Shown in pieces: positions 1 through 11,074 of a stretch of 45,128 bases of DNA. The notes under the pieces are model-generated. The model searched no databases. It was not told the DNA's origin and worked only from the letters and a program-made list of their open reading frames with translations. Source of the DNA: JBFJVZ01 sp041623895 (GTDB lineage Bacteria; Planctomycetota; Planctomycetia; Pirellulales; Pirellulaceae); contig JBFJVZ010000006.1 in assembly GCA_041623895.1 (NCBI GenBank), positions 1 through 45,128 on the forward strand, written 5' to 3'. How positions within the stretch are numbered: position 1 is the stretch's first letter; each line of letters begins with the position of its first letter. Both the position numbers and the translations under genes were made by a program.

Positions 1-3000
1 GCGATTGGGGCAACCGCAGGCATCGCTGGCAACCGAGACATCAATGCCTTGGAAATCCATGCCGACGCGATCACCCTTGTGTCTGCCGGAGCCACGCGAG
101 GCGACATTCGATTCAGCGGGTCAGCGGTTGTCTTGACTGGCGGTCAACTCAGGACAAGTGTTGCCGGTGAAATCGAAGTCGATGCACCGCTCAGAGTCCT
201 TGCGACGAATGTGACGATTGATGCTGCTGATTCGGTGTTGATCCGCGATCGCCTGACGGGAGTCAACAACACAAGCGATGTTACTATCACCGCGGGCCAA
301 GACATTGTGATCGGCGGAGTCAGCGACGGACTCGCCGATTTGATCATTGACGCGGCGGACACAACCAGGCTGTTTGCTGCCCTGGATGTAAGTGGCAATG
401 TCACGTTGGACGGTCAAGTCATTGAATTGTTTCTGCCGTCGGTGACAACGCAGGGCAATGTTGTCTTTGCAAACGATGTCCAATTTAAAACTGAATCCCG
501 CGTTGATGCGAATCAAGTTCGTTTTGACGGGTCTGTCACTGTTGACCCACAATTCCGCACCGAGATCACAGGGGCCGTGATCGATTCGCCCGTTGTATCG
601 CAACTGCTGAAAGACGGCGGCGGCACGCTCATCTTGAGCAGCGACAGTCCCTTTAGCCAAAACACTCGCGTGGCCGCCGGTACGTTACGAGTTTTGGGAA
701 GATTTGGATCAGCTGCCGGCGATCTGGTCGTTGGCAACGGTGCTCGTTTGGAAGGCAATGGCCGCATCGGCGCCGACGTGATCGTGCAAGAGGACGGAGA
801 GTTTGGGCCGGGCATTTCCGAAACAAGCGGGGATATCGATTCAACATTGTTCACCGATTCGCTGGCACTTCTTGCGGGCAGCCGATTCGATGTACAAATC
901 AACGGTCCGCTTGTCGGCGTTGACACTGATCAGGTTGTTGTCTCGTCGGCCGATATGTCGGCTGGCACGGTCAACGTAAATGGCGCACTGTTGGATGCGA
1001 CCGTCGCCTTCATTCCAGCGGAATCGACTGAATTTGTCGTCATTGACAACGACGGCGTTGACGATGTGCTCGGTCGATTTGCCGGTACCGACGAGGGCCG
1101 GATTATCTTCGGCAGCGAAGATTCACCCGGACCTCGCGCCTACATCACGTACTTCGGCGGCGATGGTAATGACGTCTCGATCGTCACCGCGGGCAATCTG
1201 ACGATCGATAGCGAAGGCGTCATCGTGGTCTCGCGTCGCGGCACGAATTTGGAAATTCGCACTGCCGATACGTTCGCCGGTGCTCTGCTTGCCGACCCCG
1301 AGATCCGGCCGATCGGGGCTCTGAATGGAAATGAGTTGCGAATCATTGGCCAACCCTCCGACGACGCCTTATTCGTTGACGTTGATCGATTCATTGATCC
1401 AAATCCGCAAGGCGTCAACTACAACGGAACGATTGTGTTTACGGCACAGGAATCGCCGGACCCGGCCGATCAAGATCAATTGATTCTCTTTGATTCCGAT
1501 CCGGCGAGCGATGATTCATTGCAACAGATTACCTATGGATTCTCCTCACTTGATGACGGACTGATCACGGTTGATCCCAGATTAAGCGACGAGTTCTTTC
1601 AAGTACAATTCTCCGACGTCGAACTGATCGACCAGCCGATTGATGCCGCGCGATTAGCAATCACTACGTCCGATCTTCCCGAACAAATCAGCGTCGCAGA
1701 ATCTGCCGGTCTGATTCCAATTCAAGTGACGTCCGGCGGCGTGTCGGGAACGCAGCTATCGATCCCCACGCCGCGCGATAGTTTTACATTCAACGCCGGC
1801 GGCGGCGGCGACACACTTCAAGTCAACAACCTGACCGACGTGCGTTCGGAAGTCTTGATCAGGGGCGGCGCGGGTGTCGATTCATTGACGTTGGCAACCT
1901 CGTTATCGCTTGGTCAAGGCAACATCACGGGCAACCTCGAACTTTCAGCGGAAACGCTCCGCATCCAGAACTCGGTTGATACCACCGGCGGAGACACGGA
2001 CGGCAATGTTCTGCTCTCGGGAGGAACGATCGTGACCTTCGATTCCGGTGCCGCGATATTCTCTGGAAACGCGACGATCACGATCGACGGCAACGGCGGG
2101 ATCATTGATGCCACAGGAGGATTCGTCCGCAGCCGCTCCGCAGGTGACGCCGTTGTGATTCAGGATGCCGGCAGCGTAACGCTGTCTGGCGTCGAAGCCC
2201 CCAATGGCACCACCGTGATTGGGATTGCTGGTGATATCACAGGTCCTGTGTCTCAGGCAGCCGGTGTGAATCTGATCACAGACCGCTTGTCCATCAGCAC
2301 CAATGCTGCCGTTGATCTATCGAGCCCAGCCAACGAGATTCGCATCGTTGATGCCGATCAACGCGGCGGGCCGATTTCGATTACCGATGCCGTCGGTGAC
2401 TTGACCCTCAGCGGCCTTAACTCTGCCGGTGAAAGCGTGCAGATCATCGCGGCTGGCCCCGTGTTGCTGGACAATGATGCCATCAACGCCGACGCGGCAA
2501 GCGTGTCAATCTCGGCAGCATCGATTGACGATCTGAATCCGGCCGATGGGCGATTCAATATCAGTGCCGGAAGCATCGCGCTGATTGCCCCCGGCGGCGT
2601 TGGTCGCTTGGGCCCCGTTAACGTCAATGCGGGTCAATCGGTCAGCGCCGATACATCAGCTGCAGGTGGCGATGTCCGCCTGGCTAATCCGCAAGGTCTG
2701 CTGCCGATCGGAGCCATCGATGCCGGCACTGGGCGCGTGGAGCTGACCGGGCTGCAAATCGAAGATGCCGGCGACGATACCGTTGTCGACATCACCGCCT
2801 CGCGATTAGAAATGCGAGCCGCCAATGGGATTGGTACGGATGGTGCACTCGAGATCACCAACACGGACGGAGCCATCGAATTATTCGCCGACGCCGGCGC
2901 GGGCACCGCCGATATCACCGCTCAGGGCGATGTCACGATTGAGAATGTTGTCACCTCCAACCAGAGTGCAGCGGCCGCCAGAATCGTCGCTCGATCCGGC

Positions 3001-5130
3001 GCCATCATTAGTGGAAATCAAGCCTTAGACATCGATGTGGCCGACGGCACGGTGACTCTAATCAGCGACTTCGGGATTGGCTTCGGTGACCCGCTGCAAA
3101 CGGCGATCGCTGCTCTGAATGCGGAGTCGGTAAACACCGGTGGTATCGAAATTCAAGAAGTTGATGACATTCAGCTCGCTTCGCTCATCACCGGTGACGG
3201 TCTGATTGAAGTGAATGCCGGTGGCTCGATCACGGCTTTGAATGTGATCTCTACGAATCCCAACGGTTTGGACGACGCCTCGGCAGCTGGCGATGACAAT
3301 CGTCGCGACATCACCTTGATCGCACAAAGTCCGCAGCACGATATCCTGGTCGAAAATGTCTCCGCACTTAATTCTGCCGATGTCTTTTTGATCGCAGCGG
3401 ACGATGTCCTCGATCTGGACTCTGCAAACGATCGACGCGTCGTTGCCGATGACCTGCGAGTCATCTCGGGGAATGACTCAGCGGATCAGCTTGCTGCCGT
3501 GAATTTGTCGACAAACGTCGAGGATCTGGAAGTCTTGGTAATGAGTGAACATCGGGGCGACATTGAAATCCGCGAGTCAGACGGGATCAGATTGGCCGCG
3601 TCTGATCGCATCGATGACGCCGAGCGGATCGAAACCAGCAACGGTGAAATCCGCATCTTTGCTGGCGAATCAATTCGTATCCTCGATCCCGACCCGTCCA
3701 ACGAGTCGTTTGAGCGGACGGCGGACGTGGAAATCATTGCCGCTGGTGACCACGGCCGCATCGTAATGCGTTCCGGTGACTTGCTTGAAATCGGTAATGC
3801 CGCGCAAGTCAACGCCGAACAGTTCAACATTGATGCGGTCGTGCTGGAGTCTGATGGGATCGTCTTCGGTGAACAGATCGAAATCAACACCGGCGGCGGC
3901 GTCGGCGTTGCTCGTGTTTTCTCACCGCGCCCGACGCTCGACTTTGGCGGAACCGCGTTCTTTGATTTCACCAGCGTGCGAACCAACCGCTTGGAGCAAG
4001 CGTTGATCAATGACGCGGAGGGAATTCTGACCCTGGACATCGGTAATCAGGGCGAGCGGGGTTTGACGATCAACATTGACTGGGGCACACCGTTCCAGCG
4101 GTTTCAGCAAATCGACGGACTTTCCGGTGATGCACCGCCTCTGTCAGTCAAGCATCTGTACCTGGAAGGCGACATTCTTGACACGCGTTTGAATGATCGT
4201 GCTTCCGGTACGGCGCCCATCAACGTCAAATTTGCAGTCCGGCATCACGAATCGATTTTGGTACTTGGTGACACGGTTGTTCAAGCAGCCGGTGATGTCG
4301 CAACCGTTGCCGGTGGTGTCGTCTCCACGACCGACAATCCGCTGACGTTTGAGAGTGAAGACGTCCAAATTCTCGAAAACGGGGAAACTCAATTCATCAT
4401 TCCCAACCTCTCCATTCCGGTCGCGTTTTTTCCAGTACGTAACGTGATTCCGGAGACCGAACAGCCGGAAATTCTCATCGTCCAAGAGCAGATCGTCGCC
4501 TTCACGACAGCAACGCTGGAGACCGTCGAGGCTTCCGTTTCGACCTCGGTCAGTCGCGAAGAATACTTTCAGATTCGCGCGCTGTCACCCGATCTGCGGC
4601 AGGGCGACTTGGCGACTCCGGAGCGTTTACCAGATGACATCCTGGATGGCGATAAACTCCGCACTCTTTTTTCCAAGCTGCCGGACGGTCGCTATGCAAT
4701 TGAATATGTCTTGGGTGATGGAAATGAACGATCAATCCTGACCGTTGACTTGCGAAACGGCAAACCCATCATTCCAGGTGGAGAACTGGATGGCGGTATC
4801 CTGCGGCTAAGAATCTTGAACGGGGATTCGATCGATTTAGATTTGGGAGAAGGAGCAGAGGAGGCCACGGAGAAGCTTGAAGGCCAGGCTCCGGTTGAGG
4901 ATCAGACGGCAGGACCGATGCCACCAGCCGATGTGGCCTCGCAGGACCGGGACCCACCCATGATAGAAACAGCCGCCCTCTTTGCGTTTACGGCTCATCG
5001 GCGGTACGGCCAAAGAATGAATCGCGATCGTGAGAGCAATCGTTTTTCCGCAGCCAAGCGAATGATCTCGCGAATCAAGCGACGGCCGACTGATAGTTCT
5101 CCCGCCGCTGCTAACTCGCAGGTAGATTAG
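1..5130 (+). CDS. Giant surface/adhesin-like repeat protein, 5' end outside the window
   Basis: The frame is open from base 1, so the true start lies upstream; a TTG at 49 is only the first internal start-like codon. About 1709 residues are visible. The sequence is rich in short beta-strand repeats with Asp, Gly, Asn, Val and Ile, as in filamentous-haemagglutinin or autotransporter-passenger beta-helices. Around residues 200-265 a segment containing GGGTLILSS and AAGTLRVLG resembles the passenger-associated transport repeat (PATR). A glycine/aspartate-rich stretch (GGGGDTLQVNN, RGGAGVDSLTL) follows near residues 600-630. The C-terminus (about the last 60 residues) is basic and lacks a visible beta-barrel, LPXTG or PEP-CTERM anchor. 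The kinase gene starts 38 bp downstream on the same strand. I infer a secreted or surface-exposed protein; ligand and export route are unknown. Confidence 0.8.
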   Translation, partial: AIGATAGIAGNRDINALEIHADAITLVSAGATRGDIRFSGSAVVLTGGQLRTSVAGEIEVDAPLRVLATNVTIDAADSVLIRDRLTGVNNTSDVTITAGQDIVIGGVSDGLADLIIDAADTTRLFAALDVSGNVTLDGQVIELFLPSVTTQGNVVFANDVQFKTESRVDANQVRFDGSVTVDPQFRTEITGAVIDSPVVSQLLKDGGGTLILSSDSPFSQNTRVAAGTLRVLGRFGSAAGDLVVGNGARLEGNGRIGADVIVQEDGEFGPGISETSGDIDSTLFTDSLALLAGSRFDVQINGPLVGVDTDQVVVSSADMSAGTVNVNGALLDATVAFIPAESTEFVVIDNDGVDDVLGRFAGTDEGRIIFGSEDSPGPRAYITYFGGDGNDVSIVTAGNLTIDSEGVIVVSRRGTNLEIRTADTFAGALLADPEIRPIGALNGNELRIIGQPSDDALFVDVDRFIDPNPQGVNYNGTIVFTAQESPDPADQDQLILFDSDPASDDSLQQITYGFSSLDDGLITVDPRLSDEFFQVQFSDVELIDQPIDAARLAITTSDLPEQISVAESAGLIPIQVTSGGVSGTQLSIPTPRDSFTFNAGGGGDTLQVNNLTDVRSEVLIRGGAGVDSLTLATSLSLGQGNITGNLELSAETLRIQNSVDTTGGDTDGNVLLSGGTIVTFDSGAAIFSGNATITIDGNGGIIDATGGFVRSRSAGDAVVIQDAGSVTLSGVEAPNGTTVIGIAGDITGPVSQAAGVNLITDRLSISTNAAVDLSSPANEIRIVDADQRGGPISITDAVGDLTLSGLNSAGESVQIIAAGPVLLDNDAINADAASVSISAASIDDLNPADGRFNISAGSIALIAPGGVGRLGPVNVNAGQSVSADTSAAGGDVRLANPQGLLPIGAIDAGTGRVELTGLQIEDAGDDTVVDITASRLEMRAANGIGTDGALEITNTDGAIELFADAGAGTADITAQGDVTIENVVTSNQSAAAARIVARSGAIISGNQALDIDVADGTVTLISDFGIGFGDPLQTAIAALNAESVNTGGIEIQEVDDIQLASLITGDGLIEVNAGGSITALNVISTNPNGLDDASAAGDDNRRDITLIAQSPQHDILVENVSALNSADVFLIAADDVLDLDSANDRRVVADDLRVISGNDSADQLAAVNLSTNVEDLEVLVMSEHRGDIEIRESDGIRLAASDRIDDAERIETSNGEIRIFAGESIRILDPDPSNESFERTADVEIIAAGDHGRIVMRSGDLLEIGNAAQVNAEQFNIDAVVLESDGIVFGEQIEINTGGGVGVARVFSPRPTLDFGGTAFFDFTSVRTNRLEQALINDAEGILTLDIGNQGERGLTINIDWGTPFQRFQQIDGLSGDAPPLSVKHLYLEGDILDTRLNDRASGTAPINVKFAVRHHESILVLGDTVVQAAGDVATVAGGVVSTTDNPLTFESEDVQILENGETQFIIPNLSIPVAFFPVRNVIPETEQPEILIVQEQIVAFTTATLETVEASVSTSVSREEYFQIRALSPDLRQGDLATPERLPDDILDGDKLRTLFSKLPDGRYAIEYVLGDGNERSILTVDLRNGKPIIPGGELDGGILRLRILNGDSIDLDLGEGAEEATEKLEGQAPVEDQTAGPMPPADVASQDRDPPMIETAALFAFTAHRRYGQRMNRDRESNRFSAAKRMISRIKRRPTDSSPAAANSQVD

Positions 5131-5168
5131 AATCGAGTCGAGAGTGCACTTCTTTTTCAAATTTTCTG

Positions 5169-8100
5169 ATGGCTAAAGACGACCCCAACCTGAACTTCGA
5201 CGAGCCCGAAAGGAACGCTGACAATGCGGATGATGTCCGTCCAGCGGAGGAAGAAAAACGTGCGCCTGACGCCGGGGAAAAAACCGTCCCCAATCTTCTG
5301 GAGTCCACTATCGAGTCAATTGACGAAGTTGACGCGGACGAGGATGAACGAAAAAAGCGAGATTCGGATGTCGGGGAAAAGACAGTTCCCAATGTGCTGG
5401 AGAGCACCGTCGAGTCGCTTGGAGGACGCGATTCGGATGCCGGGGAAATGACTGTTCCCAACGTGCTGGAGAGCACCATCGGATCCGTCGAAGCAGCTCA
5501 GCAGCCGAATCGGTCGGGCAAAGTGCGTCCTGGGGCAAGTCACCGCAAAAGAAAGGATGAACATAGCGGCGATAATCAAAACCTCTTTGAGACGATCGAC
5601 CCCTTCGGCATCAACGCCGCTGAAAAAACCGTTGACGCACTTGATATCGACCAGACCCTCGAGCTTGACGGCGGCGCAGCTGGTCGATCGGAGCCCGGTG
5701 GGGCAGACATCAGGGCGACTCAAGAAACCACCGTCGCCGGCTTGGTCGGGCGAACAATCGATCTGACCCTTGATTTCGATGAAACGTCTGATGAGTACGA
5801 CACGCAGGAATTCGCATCGCCGCTGGACAGCCCCGATGTCGGGCGCACGATCAACCCGCGGGAACTTTCAGCGAAAGACGCCGAGCTTTGGGATTCGCTA
5901 GCGGTCAGCAAAAGCGCGCATGGCCAGCCCACCAAGAACATTCCCGCGATCGAACGCTCCTTTACCGAAACCAAACTGCAAATCCGGCCTCGCCAGGTCG
6001 TCACGCCCAAGCAAGGTCCGGAGACACCGTCGGATTACCGGCTGATTCGATTGTTGGGCAAAGGCGGGATGGGGAATGTCTTTATTGCCAAGCAAGAATC
6101 GCTGGACCGGATGATCGCGGTCAAAGTGATCAAGCCGCTGGACCAACAAAAGCGAACCAAACTGGCGCAGACGGGAAGACTAAAAGAAGTTGAGGCGGAT
6201 CGGCGTCACCAGTTTCTTTCCGAAGCCGTCGTCACTGGCGATTTGGATCATCCCAACATCGTGCCCATCTACGACATCGCAGTCACCGCGGATGACAGTC
6301 TGTTCTACGCGATGAAACGCGTTGTCGGTACGCCCTGGTCAAATGTAATCAATCAAAAAACGCTCGACGAGAATCTCGATATTCTGCTCAAGGTTTGCGA
6401 TGCCGTCGGCTTCGCGCATACCCGCGGGGTGGTTCATCGGGACATCAAGCCAGAGAACATCATGTTAGGTGACTTTGGCATCGTGATGGTCATGGACTGG
6501 GGACTCGCGCTGGCCAAGCCGGACTTTGAAAAGATCGATTCGATCGCGCACACCGCCGGGCTGGGTGGGACACCCGCATTCATGGCGCCGGAAATGGCAA
6601 CCGGCCCGATCGAAAAAATCAGCCCCGCCAGCGATATCTATTTGCTGGGTGCCACATTGTTTCAGATCATCACCGGCACGCCGCCGCATCAAGCGGAAAA
6701 CGTCAGCGCCTGTATTCGCGCGGTGACGACCAATAAGATCCGCGAGGTTGGTTCGGAACATCATGGCGAGTTATTGAACATCTCGCTCAAAGCGATGGCA
6801 ACGCGACAGCAAGATCGCTTTCCGGATGTGATTAGCTTTCAAGAGGCGATTCGCGAGTATCGCTCGCACGCCGAAAGCATCACGCTGGCGTCCCGCGCCC
6901 GAGAGGATCTTCGCCGCGGGCAGCAGAATCGCGATTACAAAGATCTTTCGCGGGCGACATTTGGATTCGAGGAAGCGATAGCACTCTGGACTGGAAACGA
7001 AGTCGCGCTACAGGGATTAGCCGAAACAAAACTCTTTCACGCCGAAGCCGCTTACGAAAACGGCGACTACGACCTCGGTCTTTCCATCCTTGACCCCGGC
7101 GATGAAGCTCATCAACCCACGATTCACAAACTGGAAGAGGGACTGCGAGAACGCGAGCAGCGTAACCGCCGACTGGTTCTGTTCAAACGCGCCATCGCTG
7201 CCATGTTGGCCTTCATTCTGGTCGGTGGCAGCGTCGCGCTGTACATGATCAACGACCAGCGAAAACAGGCGCAAGCGAATCTGGATCGTGCAATCGCAGG
7301 CGAAAAAGCGGAGGCACTGCAACGGGAATTAGCAGAACAAAACGCAGAGGAAGCCAAGAAGAACGCTGATACAGCGGAGAAGAACGCCGAGATAGCGAGG
7401 GAAAACGCCGAGCTAGCGAGGGAAGAAGAAGCAAAAGCGAAGGCACTGAAGCAGCTCGCTGATGCGAATGCAAAGGAGGCTGATGCGAATGCAAAAGAGG
7501 CGATGAAGCAGACGAAACTAGCAGAAGAACGGCAAAAAGAAGCGGAGACAGAGAGGGAGGAAGCAGAGACGCAGCGAAAAAACGCCGTCAAGAGCGCTCA
7601 GGAGGCACTCGCGCAAACACAAATCGCGGAATACGAAGTCTATTTGTCGCAAATCGGTCTGGCCAAAGCACGCATCGAACGCAACGAGTTCGATGATGCC
7701 CGACGAATTCTTGCTGAGTTAAAAACAAAACGGGGCACGCAAAACCTTGGCTGGGAATGGCGCTGGCTGTGGCGACAAGCCCATCAATCACAATCCGCCG
7801 ACAGGGCGAAAGCCGCCGCCATCGATTTGGCGATCAACCGCTCCGGCCAAAGCGGTGCTGTTGTTTTGGATGACGGCTCGGTCGAACTGATTTCGCTGCT
7901 GCCTTCCGGCACCATCGCTACGCAGTCCAACCATCGATTGCCGAAAGATGCCGAAGCAACCACGGTGGCAATCTCTGCTGACGAACAACTGATGGCATTC
8001 GGCACGCGGGCCGGCGAGATCCAAATCTGGACTCGCGATATGTCTCAACTGATCAGCCGTCTGGCCGGCCACGATGATCGTATTACCGATTTGCGGTTCT

Positions 8101-10985
8101 CGCCCACTGGGATGCTGGTTTCTGGCTCAACCGATCGAACCGCTCGCATCTGGAATCCCTCCACAGGCGAACCGCTGGCTTCCTGCTGGCACATTGCCCC
8201 CGTCCGGCAGCTCGCGGTGGCGGAACGCGACGGCGAAGTCGTCCTGGTTACCGCCGTCGCCGATAGTTCCACCGGCCGCGCCGTTGTCTGGCGCATCTCA
8301 GGATCAACGGCGGCCGCGACGGCTGAACGCAACGGCGAATTTCTTCAGCACGATCAGCCCGTTTCCTCGATCGCCATTTCACCCCAGGGCGACGTGGTAG
8401 CCAGTGGCGATGCTGCCGGCAACATCCTGGTTTGGCGGCCGACCGATGTGGGCAAGACCGATTACGCCGGTGCCATCATATCGGCCGTCCGCGAAATCAA
8501 AGGCGAAGCATCATCGTCCCGGAACAAGGCAACCAGCACTACGCCCGCGATCGCCCTGGTTGACACTTCTGACGATCAGGCAGAACAGCTTGTCTCAGTC
8601 CAAGCAGCCGGCCCCCAACAGAGTGTCGAACGCTTGCGTGCACACGACGACATCATCGAATCGATCTGCTTCAGCGAAGACGGTCGCCAACTGCTGTCAA
8701 CTTCGGATGACTACACGCTCAAACTTTGGGAACTTGACTCGCAGTCGCTTGCCAAAACGTTGCGTGGACATGGCAGCTGGGTAACCGACGCAACCTTCAT
8801 CGCGGGAACAAGCGACAAAATTATCTCGGTTTCACGCGACGCTACGATCCGCGTCTGGGATTCGTCTTCTTATGTTGGCGCCGCTTCCATGCTCACGCGG
8901 CAGTCATCGACTACAAACGATGCTCCCAGCACAAGCCAACCGCATGCGGACGAAATCTGGTCCGCAAGTTTTGACCCCGGCGGGCAACGGATTGTTTCAG
9001 CTAGCCGCGATCACACCGCACGCATTCTGCAAATCGACCCGCAAACGATGGCATTTAAAGAAGTTGCCCGTCTGCAAGATACTCAGCGCGAGCCAACCAA
9101 GTTGGCAGAAGGCACGTCGTTTCTGGCAATGTCCGTTGTTGTCGACCGGCCGCATGGACGACTGTATATCGGCAGCGCTGATTCCACGGTACGTATCTGG
9201 AATCTGGCCCTGGGGACGGAAATCAGTCAGGCAACTGGCACAGGATTGAATAACTCGCTGGCACTTTCTGCCAATGGCCGCTTGCTGCTGACCGGCTCCA
9301 GTTCACCCGACATCAAAGCGATTCTCTGGGAGGTCGATCCCACCGGCAGCGTGTCGCCGCGGCAGCGATTCCGGCTGCGAGGTCATGACCAGGCGGTCAC
9401 GGCTTTCGCGATTTCACACGACGGCAGCAAGCTGTTTACCGGCGATCGCGTCGGAATCGGGATCGTGTGGGACGCAAACACCGGCCGCCAACTCGAACGA
9501 ATCGAGGAAATTCGCGGATTTCGTATCAATGCCGCGGCCTTTACACCCAGCGGCGACGCCTTATGGATTGCAGCCGACGACCAGCAACTTTCGCTGATCG
9601 ACCTGAATCGTGGAGAGCGGATTGACCAATTCGCCCACGACGGATTTGTTACGCAGCTGTCTTTGTCCGAGGATGGCAATCATGCACTGACTGTCGACGA
9701 ATTGAGAACGGAAATCCTTTTTCAATCGACGGCAACCCTCTGGAACCTGCGGACGAATCAACGTCAAGTGCTTGATCAAGTCAAACGCACGCTCGATCGC
9801 TCGGCTGCCAAGCAACGAACTGCGGGCCAGCGCATCAACTCGGCCCAATTTGGTTCACAAAGCCAGCTTGCCATCATCAGCCGTTCCGCAGGCGAAACCG
9901 GCGAGCTCAAAGTCTTCTCGATTCCACAGTCCGCCACCAAGCTAACCAAACCCACCAGATTTGCACTGCCGGGCAAGATTGGGCCGGCACAAGTGGCGCT
10001 GCCAATATCCAGTCGACAGATGCTGACCCTGAATGGCGACGCCGCATTCTTGTGGGACTTGCAAACGATGACCCACGTCAAGAGCTATCGGGCGCATGCC
10101 GCGGTGACGCAGGCAAGTTTTTCCTTTGACGGTCGCTTCGTCGCCACGGGTTCGCGTAGCGTCAAGATTTGGGATGCCGAATCAGGATTGTCGGTCAGCA
10201 AGCTGGAGAATCCGCACAGCGGACCCGTGCGTGCTGTTCGATTTTCCCCGGTTGGAAAAGACTATGTTTTGGCCACCGCCGGCGATGATGGTGTCGCTCG
10301 CGTCTGGACTTGGGATCCCGCAAACAAGACATTCAATAAAATACGAGAGTTGGCCGTCACCAAAGCGGGTCCGAATGAAGCCCAAGATGCTGCGTCCAAG
10401 GTTTCAATTCGCTCGCTGGGATTCTCGCCGGACGGCCAATCACTGTTGACCGTTGGCGCACGCGGAACCGTTCGTCTCTGGCGATTGCATGATAGCCGTC
10501 AATCCAGCTTCGACATTGACCAACCGGTCACCTTGACCTGCGGCGTTGTCTCTCCCGATAACAAATGGATCGCCGTGGGTGGCGATGACAAGCTGGCCCG
10601 AATGTGGAGGATTTCTGAAGCCAAGGGGATTCCTGAACCCAATCAGTCCGATCGTTCGACGATTATCTTTGCCGGACATGCGGATCGAATCGAAAGCATT
10701 CAAATTTTGATGGATGGTTCGGCGCAGCCGCGAGTCCTGACAGCGTCCCGCGACAAGTCGGCTCGCGTTTGGGATCCACGGCTGAGCGTATTCGAGACCA
10801 CCAGCAGTTCCGAGGCTCGCGAAATCGTCGCCTTGCGCAAGCACACCCAGGGAGTGACAGCCATCGATGTCACTTCGGATGGGAACCTTGTGATGACGGC
10901 AGGTCGTGACGGAACTGTGATCCTGTGGCCGGCTGCGCCCCGAGAACCAGCCAGCGAACAGGAAAACGTGTTCGACAATTTATAG
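5169..10985 (+). CDS. Membrane-anchored Ser/Thr protein kinase with C-terminal WD40 repeats
   Basis: A 1938-residue protein. The N-terminal 280 residues are acidic and contain three near-identical repeats (GEKTVPNLLEST, GEKTVPNVLEST, GEMTVPNVLEST) and further TV/TI/TL motifs. The Hanks-type kinase domain spans about residues 288-570: glycine loop GKGGMG, lysine in AVKVIK, catalytic HRDIKPEN, DWG in place of DFG (VMDWGLAL), and GTPAFMAPEM. A transmembrane helix lies near residues 673-693 (AMLAFILVGGSVALYMI), followed by a long Ala/Glu/Lys/Asn coiled coil to about 830. From about 870 to the end there are many WD40 blades (for example GHDDRITDLRFSPTG, TDRTARIW, SRDATIRVWD). The kinase should face the cytoplasm and the WD40 part the other side of the membrane. 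All catalytic residues appear present. No strong Shine-Dalgarno precedes the ATG, which follows the adhesin-like gene closely. Confidence 0.93.
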   Translation: MAKDDPNLNFDEPERNADNADDVRPAEEEKRAPDAGEKTVPNLLESTIESIDEVDADEDERKKRDSDVGEKTVPNVLESTVESLGGRDSDAGEMTVPNVLESTIGSVEAAQQPNRSGKVRPGASHRKRKDEHSGDNQNLFETIDPFGINAAEKTVDALDIDQTLELDGGAAGRSEPGGADIRATQETTVAGLVGRTIDLTLDFDETSDEYDTQEFASPLDSPDVGRTINPRELSAKDAELWDSLAVSKSAHGQPTKNIPAIERSFTETKLQIRPRQVVTPKQGPETPSDYRLIRLLGKGGMGNVFIAKQESLDRMIAVKVIKPLDQQKRTKLAQTGRLKEVEADRRHQFLSEAVVTGDLDHPNIVPIYDIAVTADDSLFYAMKRVVGTPWSNVINQKTLDENLDILLKVCDAVGFAHTRGVVHRDIKPENIMLGDFGIVMVMDWGLALAKPDFEKIDSIAHTAGLGGTPAFMAPEMATGPIEKISPASDIYLLGATLFQIITGTPPHQAENVSACIRAVTTNKIREVGSEHHGELLNISLKAMATRQQDRFPDVISFQEAIREYRSHAESITLASRAREDLRRGQQNRDYKDLSRATFGFEEAIALWTGNEVALQGLAETKLFHAEAAYENGDYDLGLSILDPGDEAHQPTIHKLEEGLREREQRNRRLVLFKRAIAAMLAFILVGGSVALYMINDQRKQAQANLDRAIAGEKAEALQRELAEQNAEEAKKNADTAEKNAEIARENAELAREEEAKAKALKQLADANAKEADANAKEAMKQTKLAEERQKEAETEREEAETQRKNAVKSAQEALAQTQIAEYEVYLSQIGLAKARIERNEFDDARRILAELKTKRGTQNLGWEWRWLWRQAHQSQSADRAKAAAIDLAINRSGQSGAVVLDDGSVELISLLPSGTIATQSNHRLPKDAEATTVAISADEQLMAFGTRAGEIQIWTRDMSQLISRLAGHDDRITDLRFSPTGMLVSGSTDRTARIWNPSTGEPLASCWHIAPVRQLAVAERDGEVVLVTAVADSSTGRAVVWRISGSTAAATAERNGEFLQHDQPVSSIAISPQGDVVASGDAAGNILVWRPTDVGKTDYAGAIISAVREIKGEASSSRNKATSTTPAIALVDTSDDQAEQLVSVQAAGPQQSVERLRAHDDIIESICFSEDGRQLLSTSDDYTLKLWELDSQSLAKTLRGHGSWVTDATFIAGTSDKIISVSRDATIRVWDSSSYVGAASMLTRQSSTTNDAPSTSQPHADEIWSASFDPGGQRIVSASRDHTARILQIDPQTMAFKEVARLQDTQREPTKLAEGTSFLAMSVVVDRPHGRLYIGSADSTVRIWNLALGTEISQATGTGLNNSLALSANGRLLLTGSSSPDIKAILWEVDPTGSVSPRQRFRLRGHDQAVTAFAISHDGSKLFTGDRVGIGIVWDANTGRQLERIEEIRGFRINAAAFTPSGDALWIAADDQQLSLIDLNRGERIDQFAHDGFVTQLSLSEDGNHALTVDELRTEILFQSTATLWNLRTNQRQVLDQVKRTLDRSAAKQRTAGQRINSAQFGSQSQLAIISRSAGETGELKVFSIPQSATKLTKPTRFALPGKIGPAQVALPISSRQMLTLNGDAAFLWDLQTMTHVKSYRAHAAVTQASFSFDGRFVATGSRSVKIWDAESGLSVSKLENPHSGPVRAVRFSPVGKDYVLATAGDDGVARVWTWDPANKTFNKIRELAVTKAGPNEAQDAASKVSIRSLGFSPDGQSLLTVGARGTVRLWRLHDSRQSSFDIDQPVTLTCGVVSPDNKWIAVGGDDKLARMWRISEAKGIPEPNQSDRSTIIFAGHADRIESIQILMDGSAQPRVLTASRDKSARVWDPRLSVFETTSSSEAREIVALRKHTQGVTAIDVTSDGNLVMTAGRDGTVILWPAAPREPASEQENVFDNL

Positions 10986-11074
10986 GTCCGGACCAGGGTG
11001 GTCCGCAAAAGTGGTCAGGTATCAATAGCTGCCAGCGGCCCTTCGGGCTGAGAGCCTGCGCAACCGGCCTGCGC

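Noticed and set aside
7124..7591. Long serine/alanine-rich minus-strand frame
   Set aside because: Antisense of the kinase coiled coil; repetitive codons keep the opposite strand open.
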